DNA of 64,000 nucleotides from Adiantum capillus-veneris (taxonomy: Eukaryota; Streptophyta; Polypodiopsida; Polypodiales; Pteridaceae). The stretch spans positions 11,751,309-11,815,308 of the forward strand of contig CM043959.1 in the NCBI GenBank assembly GCA_014529385.2, read 5' to 3'. The position numbers were made by a program, and so were the translations under genes. Positions 12,323 through 22,579 of this stretch are shown here, piece after piece (the first letter of the stretch is position 1; each line of letters starts with the position of its first letter). The notes below the pieces were generated by a model. The model searched no databases. It saw only the letters and a program-made list of their open reading frames with translations, and had not been told where the DNA came from.

Positions 12323-12473
12323 TTAACTATGAAAACTCAGTTGATGTGCATGTGTTTGTCCTTATCTTAAGCTTGAGCGCCATTGAGGTTTCTGGGGATT
12401 GAGTCAGTCAAAAGTTTTGGGTTCTTGTACGTGTGTTCGAAGGGGTTCTCAAAGCATCGTAATTTGGGTAGCC

Positions 12474-13275
12474 ATGGCTTTCTCTTATCCGGAATTTCAT
12501 GGAAGAAGTGATGAAGATGTGGAAGACTTTTTGGAAAAGATGGAGGTTGTCTGCATTAGCAACCAGATGCATGACCCGGCGCACATGTTACCTCTTCTCC
12601 AAATCTGCTTGAAGAGTGATGCACGAGTTTGGTCTAAAGCATTTGAAGAAGAGTTGCGTGTGGCTGATCCACCTGTAAGATTGAGATGGGACAATCTACG
12701 GCATGGGTTGAAGGTGGAGTTTGATAAGATAGAAGATCCTAACAAAGTGTGGCAAGAAGTACACGCTTTAGTGCAAAAGGAAGGTGAACCAGTAGATGCA
12801 TACATACGTAAGTTTTCATTGGCATGGGAGAGGATGTGCAAGGCCTTAGCACCACAAGTACCCCCGCCTGACATGATGAAGAAGGACAGGTTCTTCGCTG
12901 GTCTTCGGGAGAATATACTTTGGAGAGTGGAGCTAAAGAAGCCTAGGACATATGAAGATGCACTAGAGGTGGCAAGGAACAAAGAGTGGAAGCTGAGGAA
13001 AATGAGCCAGCTAGGAGTAGAGTCTTTGCCCATGAGGTCTGAATTTGAGCCTATAGAGTCTTTACAAGGTCGCATGCCAGTGGTTCATCATGAACCAGTG
13101 GTTGTTGTTACTCCTCAGGTTATGCCAGCAGTGGTCACTACAACAGTGCAAGATGATGGGCTAAGGCAAGACATGAGGCAAGTGGTAGATTTAATGAAGA
13201 ATCTCAGCCTAAACATGCTAGGTCGGGTGAGAAATAATCGAGGTCGAGGGAGGTTTGCAAATCAGCCAAAGGAGG
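12474..13275 (+). pseudogene. A1 gag (Tat-like), N-terminal and capsid part
   Basis: The ATG at 12474 stands in a favourable context (GCCATGG) and starts MAFSYPEFHGRSDEDVEDFL, a typical opening of plant gypsy gag. A helical capsid region follows (VWQEVHALVQKEGEPVDAYI, then KKDRFFAGLRENI), and then an RG-rich stretch (RGRGRF). Gag packages element RNA into virus-like particles in the cytoplasm. Around 13270 the frame shifts, so the nucleocapsid part lies in another frame. The remainder of this frame to 13436 is not the true continuation. Confidence 0.88.
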
Positions 13276-14420
13276 TGAAGAAAGACCTAAAAATGGTGTT
13301 GGACAAAGCAATGGTAGGTTCTGGAGGCAGACACCCACATGTTATAATTGTGGAGATTTGGGCCACATCAGCCCGCAATGTGATAAGCCACCAAGGATGG
13401 GGGGAGACATGTATCCATTGCCAAGACAGGTGTTAACTAGGTCAAATGATTATGGCATCGAAATTAAAGGAGATGAAGGAACCAATGGATTAACCCACGA
13501 GGAAAAGGGAAAGACAAAAGTGTTAAGTGTAGTCACCTTGGAGAAGGCATCAAAGCTAGAGGATACATTAGTGATGCCTATTGGGAAGAGGACTACAGAG
13601 GACAAGAAAGGAAGAAGTGCCCCCGGTCCTATTAAGAAGAAGGGAAAGAGTCATGAAGGCGAGGATGTCAAGGCCAAGAGGAAAAGAAGGGCTCGTCGCA
13701 AGTTTCATGTGTCAGATTTTCCACTAGGGGATGGGCAATTAAGCTATGACTTGAAGGAGGATCTGACAAGCAGGAAGGCAGATGTTACTTTTGGGCAGCT
13801 TATAGAGATGGTTCCTAAGATAAAGCGACAGTGGAAGAGGATGGTTAACCCAATGAAGAAAGAGCCAGAGAGAGGTTTAGTGAAGGTGTTGGCAATGGAT
13901 GAGCTACCAGAAATTTGCCCAATAGTAGATGTGCGGCACAAAAGAAAAAATCTAGGACAAGGTTATGTTGATGGCGGAGCCCAAATATGTGTCATAACAC
14001 ACTCATGCGTTGAGGAGATAGGTCTCACAGTGACTGGGGTGTCAGGCTTTCGGATCAGATTGGCAAACCATCAAAAAGTAAAATGTTTGGGTGTTGTAAA
14101 GAGCTTAGAAGTGGAGGCATATGATGCAAAGGGAGTGGTTGATTTTCATGTGATGCCAGCGGGATTGGGAGCATATCCTATTATACTTGGTAGACCATGG
14201 TTACATGCAGTGGGAGCTGTTCAAGATTGGAGACGTGGTATGATTAGCCTTTATGGAAAGACAGGTGCCAAGAAGCTTTATAATATGGACACAAGGAAAC
14301 GATTGGAGGATCTTTATGAAGATGAGGATGAGTCTAGTGATGAAGACTATTCCACGGTGACAGATGAGGACAGTGATAGCACTACCAGCAGAGTGATGAG
14401 GATGCTAATGTTGCATTTCT
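13270..14420 (+). pseudogene. A1 gag zinc knuckle and retropepsin-like protease
   Basis: After the frameshift the frame reads a CCHC knuckle (CYNCGDLGHISPQC), a long basic and acidic linker, and a protease domain with VDGGAQICVI as active-site loop and PIILGRPWLHAVGAV as the second conserved strand. The loop has DGG where DTG or DSG is usual, which may impair catalysis. The frame ends after an acidic run (DEDESSDEDYSTVTDEDSDS) by another shift near 14400. Confidence 0.85.
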
Positions 14421-14421
14421 T

Positions 14422-14790
14422 TTGATGGACAAAGGAGTCCAGGAGTCTGGTTTAGTTGCATTTTCAAATGAGGTTGAAGATGATAACGAAGGGCCTTTTG
14501 AAGTGATTGAAGGGCTGATGCAAACCAAGGTTGAGTTGTCAAAGAAGAACGAATTGATGACACAAATGATCAGTGGAGACCTCTCAGCTATGGAAAAGGA
14601 GATATATTTGCACATGTCATTCTATGCCAAAGTAATTGATGGTTTTTTTGATGTAAAGTTGATCTATGGCATATCTAAAGGTTTTCCTTGGGAACCAGGT
14701 GGAGCGTTGATTAAGTTTTTGATGCAAGGAATGCAAAGTGTTTTTGTGTGGGATCCAGGTGGCATGAATATCTCTTTTTGCTGCTGCTGA
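14422..14790 (+). pseudogene. A1 protease-RT linker ending at the internal deletion
   Basis: This frame continues the polyprotein after the shift near 14400 (MDKGVQESGLVAFSNEVEDD). No domain is recognised. At about 14766 it runs into sequence that in A2 lies just before the 3' LTR (CTCTTTTTGCTGCT), so the last residues are a product of the deletion. Confidence 0.7.
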
Positions 14791-14828
14791 GCATGAATGC
14801 TCTAGCAGGCTAGGGGATGGGCAAATTA

Positions 14829-15972
14829 TGTCAGGAGTTCTTTGGATCAAAGGATTGTGCATATATACATACCCATGCATGGTGCATCGAATAAAGGATT
14901 GCCCATTTTCCATAGCCAGGTGGTTACGTGGGGCCCACATGTGTACAGGTAGGACAGCATGTACATAGTGCATCGATTTTCATCGTTACCAGTACCAGTG
15001 TGTTTTTTCTACAATAATGAGGAGTTGTTCACGCGTAAAACTTCTCGAGGAAGCTATCTGCGGGCCGACGACATGAGGTAAGCGGGTGCGTCAGATCGCA
15101 TCTAGTGGCGTCAGGAGGTCGAATGGGGTCAATATTTGCACGTGGAGAAGTACGGACACAACGTGGATGTTTTCTTGTGATAATTATGCAGAAAGGTCAT
15201 CATGGGGAACATATTTTGGGCCACTTCACGTGGTTGCGAGACGCATTATTGGAAAAAGCTGAGTGCCAGGTGTGTGGAGGATGCAAAAAGGTGACAACTA
15301 TGCACTGTGAGGTCAGTTTTTGGCCTGTTCGGGGTCCGTTTGAGGTCATCTAAAAGGCCGAGGGTGCCCAAGTAATAAAGCTAAGTGTGGGAACTGAAAA
15401 ATCAAAGAGAAGACCAGAAAAAACGTGGAGAAGAGAGGAGAAACAGTCGCAGGTGTGTTTTTGGGGTTTTTGGAGCCTGTTTTGGCCGTAAACTGCTCAT
15501 CCGAGGTCGGATTTGAGCACTTTGACATTGTAGACTGGGGTTTTGGGCCGTTCCGGACGCGATGGCGCTGTCCATTTTTCCAAATTCCTCACTCTTTTTT
15601 TTCTATTTTGGCTCTGTAAGTTTCTCCTATGAGTGAAGCTTCTGCTCCAATTTGTGATTGTATCTGGCAAGTTTTACCTATATTGTGTGAGCTATTGGCC
15701 CCATTTGTGTTAGCCCAAGCTCTATTGTATCTAAACATAAAAAATTCTCCTCTTTTGAGCTGAGTTTTTTGGGTGTGTGTGTGTCTCTCTCTCTCTGTGG
15801 AGTGGGCAAATAGGTAGTCTCTCTCCTCTCACTCCATCAATGTGTTCCCTGTCTTGGCTAGGTGGGTTGTGTAATCCGAGTGGTGCCCCATAGTGTGTGT
15901 ATGTGTGTATCTTCCCAAGAGTGTGTGTCAGGTCATTATAGAGGCATTCTGTGTGTTTCCATCCCGCTCTCA
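14829..15972 (+). repeat. A1 3' LTR
   Basis: It starts TGTCAGGAG right after the purine-rich AGGGGATGGG stretch and ends CTCTCA, followed by the ACGC duplication and B2 sequence. Confidence 0.92.
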
Positions 15973-16858
15973 ACGCATAGTCTATTGCCATAGAGAAGAT
16001 AACCATCTTGTAGGGTAAATGGTTCTTGTTTCTTTCCTAGTGCAAGGGCTGAAATCACATATCTAAAATCGGGATCGATAGCATACTCATCTATCATAGA
16101 AGATAGATCATTGTGAGTTGAGGATACCGCATTCACTCTTGGTCGTCTTGAGAGTTCGTCAGCTGCTTGATTATGATTGCCAGCAACGTGAGCAATATGA
16201 AAATTAAATTGCAAAAGGAAATTTGCCAACCTCATTTGTTTGTCGAAGAGCTTGGTTTATGTCATGAATTAATTAAGGCTTTGGTGATCTGTTTGCAGAA
16301 TGAAAGGAGTCCCCAGTAAATAGTGCTTCCACAATTGTAGAGCATGTAGGACTGCTAAGAATTCCTTCTCATATATGCCTAGAGCTTGCTCAACAGGGTT
16401 GAGCCTTCGACTTTCATAGGCTATGGTGTGCCCTTCTTGGAGCAATACAACTCCAAGGCAATCCCCATAGGCATCGCATTGGACCTCAAATGGCTTTGAG
16501 AGATCCTGTAGTGTAAGCACATGTTGAGAGATAAGCTTTTCAAAAGCATTGTTCTCCTTGGTGGACCATATATATGTAATATTTTTCCTTTGTTAGGTCA
16601 TGTAATGGTCCTATGATTTGTGAGAACTTTTCTATGAAGCGTCTATAGTATGCACACATACCTATAAAGCTTCTTAGTTCATGTAGATTCCTTGGATTAG
16701 GCCATCCTTTTGTTACCTCTAGCTTTGATGGATCCATCTGGATGCCATCTTGAGAGATAATGTGACCTAAATACTGAATCTCTTGTAAGAAAAATTCACT
16801 TTTCTTTCGATTAATATAAAGTTTATTCTCTCATAAAATTTGAAATATTACCTAGAGG
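15973..16858 (-). pseudogene. B2 RT C-terminus and RNase H fragment
   Basis: On the minus strand it gives the RT connection (MDPSKLEVTKGWPNPRNLHE, SFIGMCAYYRRFIEKFSQI), RNase H (FEVQCDAYGDCLGVVLLQEG, GIYEKEFLAVLHAL, TDHQSL) and the linker to integrase (VADELSRRP-type, written AADELSRRP here). Stops and frameshifts separate the pieces. It connects across A1 to 8876. The right end at 16858 abuts copia2 with no recognisable terminus of either element. Confidence 0.87.
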
Positions 16859-17091
16859 TGACAATGTACAATAAACCTCCCATAATTACATTAGGCATAG
16901 GTCCACACACATCACTATGCACTAACTCTAATGGCTCACTTTTCCGAGTGCTTCCCCTTTTGTGTGGTGATTGTGTTTGTTTACCATAAAGACGATGGTC
17001 ACAAATTGAAGAGTCCAAGAACTTGAAGCCAGGAACATAACCAAAACAAGACAAGATTTGCATTCCCTTTTGAGACATATGTCCTAACCGG
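16859..17091 (-). pseudogene. copia2 GAG-pre-integrase and integrase start
   Basis: The frame reads MSQKGMQILSCFGYVPGF, then CDHRLYGKQTQSPHK and LVHSDVCGPMPN, colinear with the copia1 polyprotein. It stops being copia-like after GGLLYIVTS, exactly where B2 begins. The expected upstream zinc-binding histidines fall at the A2 insertion. Confidence 0.88.
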
Positions 17092-18226
17092 TGTCAGGAG
17101 TTTTTTGGGGCAAGGGATTGCGCATATGTACATACACATGCATGGTGCATCAAATAAAGGATTGCCCATTTTCCAGAGCCAGGTGGTTACGTGGGGCCCA
17201 CATGTGTACAGGTAGGACAGCATGTACATAGTGCATCGATTTTCACTATTACCCGTACCAGTGTGTTTTTTCTATAATAATGAGGAGTTGGTAGCACGTA
17301 AAACTTCTCAAGGAAGCTATCCACATGCCGACGACATGAGGTAAGCAGGTGCGTCAGATGGCATCTAGTGGCATCAGGAGGCCGAACAGGGTCAATATTT
17401 GCACGTGGATGAGTACGGACACAACGTGGACGTTTTCTTGTGATAATTATGCAGAAAGGTCATCATGAGGGCCATATTTTGGGGCCATTTCACGTGGTGG
17501 CAGGATGCATTATTGAAAAAAGTCAAGTGCCAGGTGTGCGTATGGATGCAGCAGGGTGACAACTATGCACTGCGAGGTTAGTTTTTGGCATGTTCGGGGT
17601 CCGTTTGAGGTCAACTAAAAGGCCAAGGGTGCCCAAGTAATAAAGCTAAGTGTGGGAACTGAAAAAACAGAGAGAAGACCAGAAAAAACGTGGAGAAGAG
17701 AGAAGGAATAGCCGCAACCGTGTTTTTGCTCATTTTGGAGCCTGTTTTGACCGTAAACTGCTCATCCGAGGTCGGATTTGAGCACTTTGACATTGTAGAC
17801 TGGAGTTTTGGGTCGTTCGGAACGCGATGGAATTGTCCATTTTTCCAAATTCCTCACTCTTTTCTGCTCTTTTTCTGTGTAATCTTCTCTGGTGAGTGAA
17901 GCCTTTGCTTAACTTTGTGGTTGTATCTGGTGTATTTCTTAAATACTGTGTAAACTATTGGCCCCATTGGTGTTGGCCCAAGCTCATTTGTATCTAAACA
18001 TCAGAAATTCTCCTCTTTTGAGCTGAGTTTTTGGGTGTTTGTGTGTGTCTCTATGTTGAGTGGGCAAGTGGGAAGTCTCTCTTCTCTCACTCCATTGGTG
18101 TGTTCCCTGTCTCGGCCAGGTGGATTGTGTAAGCCGAGTGTTGCCCCATAGTGTGTGTGTATATCATTCCAATAGTGTGTGTCGGGTCGGTATAGAGGCG
18201 TTCTGTGTGTTTCCATCCCGCTCACA
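17092..18226 (+). repeat. A2 5' LTR
   Basis: It runs from TGTCAGGAG to CCCGCTCACA and aligns along its length with the A1 LTRs. Confidence 0.92.
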
Positions 18227-18935
18227 TTCTTTTGGTGCCCCCACTGAGGATTCTTCTTCGAGTACCTTCTGCTTCGAGCTTCAAGCTTCGAGATTCGGGA
18301 TTACAGGTTGCAGACTACAGGTTACAAGTTACAGGGACAGGTACAGGTAAACGTGTTTTACATAGGTACAGGTAGTTGGAGTACAGTGATATACTAGCAG
18401 TGGTGTCACTTGCAGTTGCCGTGGGTATACATCAGTTGGCGCCTGTTTGAGCGCATTGTCTGTTGGTATTGTACGTTACTTGTGGAAACTACCAGTGTAC
18501 GCCTTTGTGGAGCCATACTTGGTTTTATTTGGCAGTCCTATCCATTTCTGAGACTTGGTCTGGAAGATAGACATTTCTCAGACTTGACTATACGCGATTT
18601 GCATTAGCCTTCGTGTGAGGGTCGATAGCGTGAGGTTTTATTGAGCTGGGGGATTCCCAAATGTGGAGATCCTTTCGGTGATACAGGTAGCTAGAGCACC
18701 CTTTTTGTGACCTCGCCATAGGCTATGTGCTAGTGATTCCTACTTGATGCTCGGGTTCTATTGTTGGTAGTTTATGCATACATATACAGTCTATACTTTG
18801 GGTTCTCAATGCTCTACTTCTGGGGAAACTCTATCAAAATTTTTCCAAGTTATGATGGCTGGTCTTTTGGTCTTTTAAACCATTTATGTTGTTATGCTAC
18901 TGAAATTTGGCAAAATCAGAGGATAAGTCAGGTGT
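18227..18935 (+). other. A2 leader
   Basis: It aligns with the first 700 bp of the A1 leader. It holds the segment 18632-18689 that also occurs in the copia2 leader. It ends at the deletion junction near 18935 (AGTCAGGTG followed by RT sequence). Confidence 0.8.
18233..18249 (+). promoter_or_regulatory. A2 primer-binding site
   Basis: TGGTGCCCCCACTGAGG starts six bases after the LTR, as in A1, with two differences from the A1 site. Confidence 0.55.
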
Positions 18936-21426
18936 TATTGGGCCACATGGTGTCAGAAAATGGCATTGAGGCTCACCCAGACAAGGTTAAGTCTATTATT
19001 CTTCTTCCATCACCTACGAGTACAAAGCAATTGGCAACCTTTATACACAAAGTGAAGTACATGGCACGGTTTATTCCATTGTCTTCACAACTCCTTTATC
19101 CATTACAACAAGTGGCAAAGCATGATCCATTGCAATGGGATGACAAGTGTGAAGAAGTGTTTCAAGAGGTGAAAGAGGTGTTAGGGGGGTTGTCAGCCAT
19201 GCAGGCTCCTTATTGAGAGAAAGTTTTTTATGTAAATCCATCAGTAGGGGATGATGCCATTGGAGCCATGCTATTGCAAAAGGGGAAGGGCAGCCATTAT
19301 ATGAGGCCAGTGTATTATGCAAGTCGAGTGAAGTTGGTAGCAGAGAGAAATTTCTCGGAAGTAGAGCTAGTGATGGCCAGTGTATTTCGTCATTACTTGC
19401 TACCACGACCTTTTGTTTTCTTGATGAGTTACGCTTTTTTGCCACAGTTAATTAATGGCACTAACATGTCAAATGTGGTCAAGAAATGGGTAATTGAGCT
19501 GCAAGAGTTTGAGTTCTCTTTTTTAGTGGAAGACAGCACAAGGGCTACCCTAGCCGATTTGTTGACCTACAAGGAGAATCCTCTTCTTGTTAAGGAAGAG
19601 GTGGTGAGAAACGTAGTTGAAGAAGTGCCACAGATCAGCAATGCACATGTCTTGTTCTTTGATGTCTCATACAGGAAGAGCCATGATGCGGCTTTAGGGG
19701 GTATAGCACTTTATGATCTAGAGGGGAAGCTAGTGTGCAAGAGAGGGTTCAAGTTGAATGCACATAGTAACAATGAGGCTGAATATGCTAATTTGGAAGC
19801 CAAATTACACATTTGTTTGAAGCATGGGGTTAGAAGATTGAGCATAAAAGGTGATGCCTTGTTAGTTGTGAAGCAAGTGCTGGGTGTGTGGAAGAGCAAG
19901 AACACCTCATTGAAGGAAATGTGTTTCACAATTAAAGGCCCGTTAAAAAAGTTCGAAGCATGGAGTATCAAACACATAGAACGTGCTCTAAATGGAGAGG
20001 CACATGAAGCAGCTCAAAGCATGATTGGGGAGCTATTTGTGTTAAGGAACAATTTACCTCTTTATCATGGCCGGGAAAGTTTGGCTCAAGAAGAGGAGTT
20101 TTTGCTAACAAGAACCATTCCAAAGGAGATTCAGAAGTCTAAGAAGTATGCTTTTGTACATAGAGCATATAGGTACAAATTGATTGGTGATGTCTTATAC
20201 ATGAAAGGGGCTGATCTCGTGTTGAGACGTGTACCTTGGCGGGAGGAGCTTTATAGAGTGCTGGAAGAGAATCATGAAGGCGCATGTGGCAGCCATTTTT
20301 CTCTAAAGATCACCTTGCATAAGATCTTGCAAGAGGGGTATGTCTGGCCTAGTTTGCACAAGGATGTTCACCATTGGTGTAGGACTTGCAATAGGTGTCA
20401 AGCATTTGGGAAGAGAGTGTTGAAGCCAGAGCTACGAAAAACCATTTTGGCGTTTGATGTGTTTGAAAAGTGGGGGATTGACACAATAGGCCCGTTACCT
20501 ATCACAAGCAGGGACTGCAGTGGACTATCTCTCTAGATGGGCAGAGGCTATAGCAGTAAAATAGATCACTGCAAAGGATGTGGAAAAATTTGTGTATGAT
20601 GAAATATGTTGCAAGTTTGGGGTGCCACTAGAGCTACTTTCAGATAAGGGGCCAGGATTTAGAGCTAAACTGCTAGATTTTTTATGCATGAAGATGAAGA
20701 TTAGGCACCAGCATACCACTCCTTATTACCCACAGTGTAATGGCTTAAATGAAAGATTCAATGGTGAGTTGGTACAAATTCTTTCGAAAGTGACAGAGCA
20801 CCAAGGAAAGAATTGGGATTTGGAATTGCCTAGTGCATTATGGGCTTATCGTACTTCAGTGAAGACAAGAACAGGGTTTACTCCATTTCATTTGGTGTAT
20901 GGAAAGGAAGCACTATTGCCTGTGGAGGTAGAGTTGCCTGCAGTAAAATATGCTAGAGAAGTTGCTTGGGCCACCTAGTGATGCATTCAAAGAGAGGCTC
21001 TTATAGTTACAAGAGGTTCAGTTGGATAGGATGAGCGCATTGGAACATTATGGACAGATGCAAGATAAGGCTTTAGCAAAGATAAATGAAAAGGTCAAAA
21101 GTAAGGGTATCAAGAAGCATGACTTGGTTTTGCGCTACAACAGTAAGCTGGACAACACCTTCCAAAATAAGTTTTAGATTAAGTGGGAAGGCCCTTTCAA
21201 GGTAGTGGAGTGTTTTCCGAATGGTACATATCAGCTGGCTAACCTGGATGGGATTTTACATAAGTCAAGGGTAAATGGATTGCGTCTTAAATTATATCAT
21301 GCTAGATTGATGATGGTGGAGCAAGATGAGCGCTCTGTGGAGCAAGTAATGTCTGTGAGGGATGAGGAGACCTATGATGCAGCGAGTCTCATATCTCTTT
21401 TTGCTGCTCCTGTTGATCATGAATGA
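18936..21426 (+). pseudogene. A2 pol: RT end, RNase H, archaeal-type RNase H, integrase
   Basis: In order: RT connection and RNase H (GHMVSENGIEAHPDKVKSI, PVYYASRVKLVAERNFSEVE); a second RNase H of archaeal type (about 19649-20000: LFFDVSYRKSHDAALGG, NNEAEYANLEA, KGDALLVV), the hallmark of the Tat clade; integrase zinc region (NHEGACGSHF, CRTCNRCQ); DDE core (KWGIDTIGPLPI, LLSDKGPGF, NGLNERFNGEL); and a GPF module (KWEGPFKVVECFPNG). Breaks: TGA at 19214-19216, a small deletion with frame change near 20510, a TAG shortly after, stops near 20978 and 21175. It ends just before the 3' LTR. Confidence 0.9.
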
Positions 21427-21454
21427 TCTAGCAGGCTAGGGGATGGGCAGATTA

Positions 21455-22356
21455 TGTCAAGAGTTTTTTGGGGCAAGGGATTGCGCATATGTACATACAC
21501 ATGCATGGTGCACCAAATAAAGGATTGCCCATTTTCCAGAGACAGCTGGCTACGTGGGGCCCACATGTGTACAGGTAGGATAACATGTACATAGTGCATC
21601 GATTTTCACTATTACCAATACCAGTGTGTTTTTTCTATAATAATGAGGATTTGGTAGCGCGTAAAACTTCTCAAAGAATCTATCCACAGGCCGACGACAT
21701 GAGGTAAGCAGGTGCGTCAGATAGCATCTAGTGGCGTCAGGAGGCCGAACGGGGTCAATATTTGCACGTGGATGAGTACGAACACAACGTGGATGTTTTC
21801 TTCTGATAATTAGGTGGGATGCATTATTGAAAAAAGTCGAGTGCCAGGTGTGCGTATAGATGTAGCAGGGTGACAATTATGCACTGCGAGGTTAGTTTTT
21901 TGCGTGTTCGGGGTCCGTTTGAGGTCAACTAAAAGGCCAAGGGTGCCCAAGTAATAAAGCTAAGTGTGGGAACTGAAAAAATAGAGAGAAGACTAGAAAA
22001 AACGTGGAGAAGAGAGGAGGAACAACCGCAACTGTGTTTTTGCTCATTTTGGAGCCTGTTTTGACCGTAAACTGCTCATCCGAGGTCAGATTTGAGCACT
22101 TTGACATTGTAGACTTGAGTTTTGGGCCGTTCCGGACGCGATGGCGCTGTCCATTTTGCCAAATTACTCACTCTTTTTCTGCTGTGTTTTTGTGTAATCT
22201 TCTCCGGTGAGTGAAGCCTCTGCTTAACTTTGTGGTTGTATCTGGTGTATTTCTTAAATACTATGTAAACTATTTGCCCCATTGGTGTTGGACCAAGCTC
22301 ATTTGTATCTAAACATCATAAATTCTCCTCTTTTGAGCTGATTTTTTGGGTGTGTG

Positions 22357-22387
<31 letters not shown>

Positions 22388-22579
22388 CTCTGTGTTGAGT
22401 GGGCAAGTGGGAAGTCTCTCTTCTCTCACTCCATTGCTATGTTCCCTGTCTCGGCCAGGTGGATTGTGTAAGCCGAGTGGTGCCCCATAGTGTGTGTGTG
22501 TGTGTGTGTGTGTGTATCATTCCAAGAGTGTGTGTTGGGTCAGTATAGAGGCGTTCTGTGTGTTTTTATATCTCTCACA
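21455..22579 (+). repeat. A2 3' LTR
   Basis: It starts TGTCAAGAG after AGGGGATGGGCAG and ends CTCACA. Compared with the other copies it has a deletion of several tens of bases near 21810, after TTCTGATAATTA. Confidence 0.92.

Larger units (their letters stand above)
10076..12473 (+). other. A1 leader, interrupted by T1
   Basis: The first 700 bp align with the A2 leader (18227-18935) and include GGTTACAGG-type short repeats near 10150-10200. The rest is occupied by T1 up to 12322, followed by about 150 bp before the gag ATG. No coding function is seen. Confidence 0.75.
8877..15972 (+). mobile_element. A1: Tat-like Ty3/gypsy deletion derivative
   Basis: Two similar LTRs (TGTCAGAAG/TGTCAGGAG starts) bracket a leader, gag and protease. 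Reverse transcriptase, RNase H and integrase are absent: near 14766 the sequence jumps to the extreme 3' end of the internal region, as judged from A2. ACGC precedes the 5' LTR (8873-8876) and follows the 3' LTR (15973-15976), giving a 4-bp target duplication, or 5 bp (AACGC) if the last LTR base is shared. The target is the B2 chromovirus. T1 is inserted in the leader. Confidence 0.9.
6870..16858 (-). mobile_element. B2: old, rearranged chromovirus relic split by A1
   Basis: Read on the minus strand, the element starts inside reverse transcriptase at 16858 and passes through RNase H. It is interrupted by the Tat-like element A1 (8877-15972), resumes in integrase at 8876-8410, and ends in a diverged family-B LTR. 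Sequence on the two sides of A1 joins colinearly when compared with B3. The 5' half is missing where it abuts copia2. The left border near 6870 is approximate. Confidence 0.82.
17092..22579 (+). mobile_element. A2: Tat-like Ty3/gypsy deletion derivative
   Basis: Two LTRs of about 1.13 kb bracket a leader and the C-terminal two thirds of pol. At about 18935 the leader jumps into the RT C-terminus, so gag, protease and most of RT are missing. The flanks are CCGG (17088-17091) and CTGG (22580-22583), a 4-bp duplication with one difference. The target is copia2. Confidence 0.9.

Noticed and set aside
12497-13075. 192-codon minus-strand frame
   Set aside because: It is the antisense shadow of A1 gag, which has clear gag motifs on the plus strand.
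9394-22210. Conserved 60-70 codon frames recurring at 9394, 15346, 17611 and 21925 (minus) and opposite them on the plus strand
   Set aside because: They lie at the same place in every family-A LTR. Their conservation reflects repeat copies, and the frames have no protein-like features or fixed start context.
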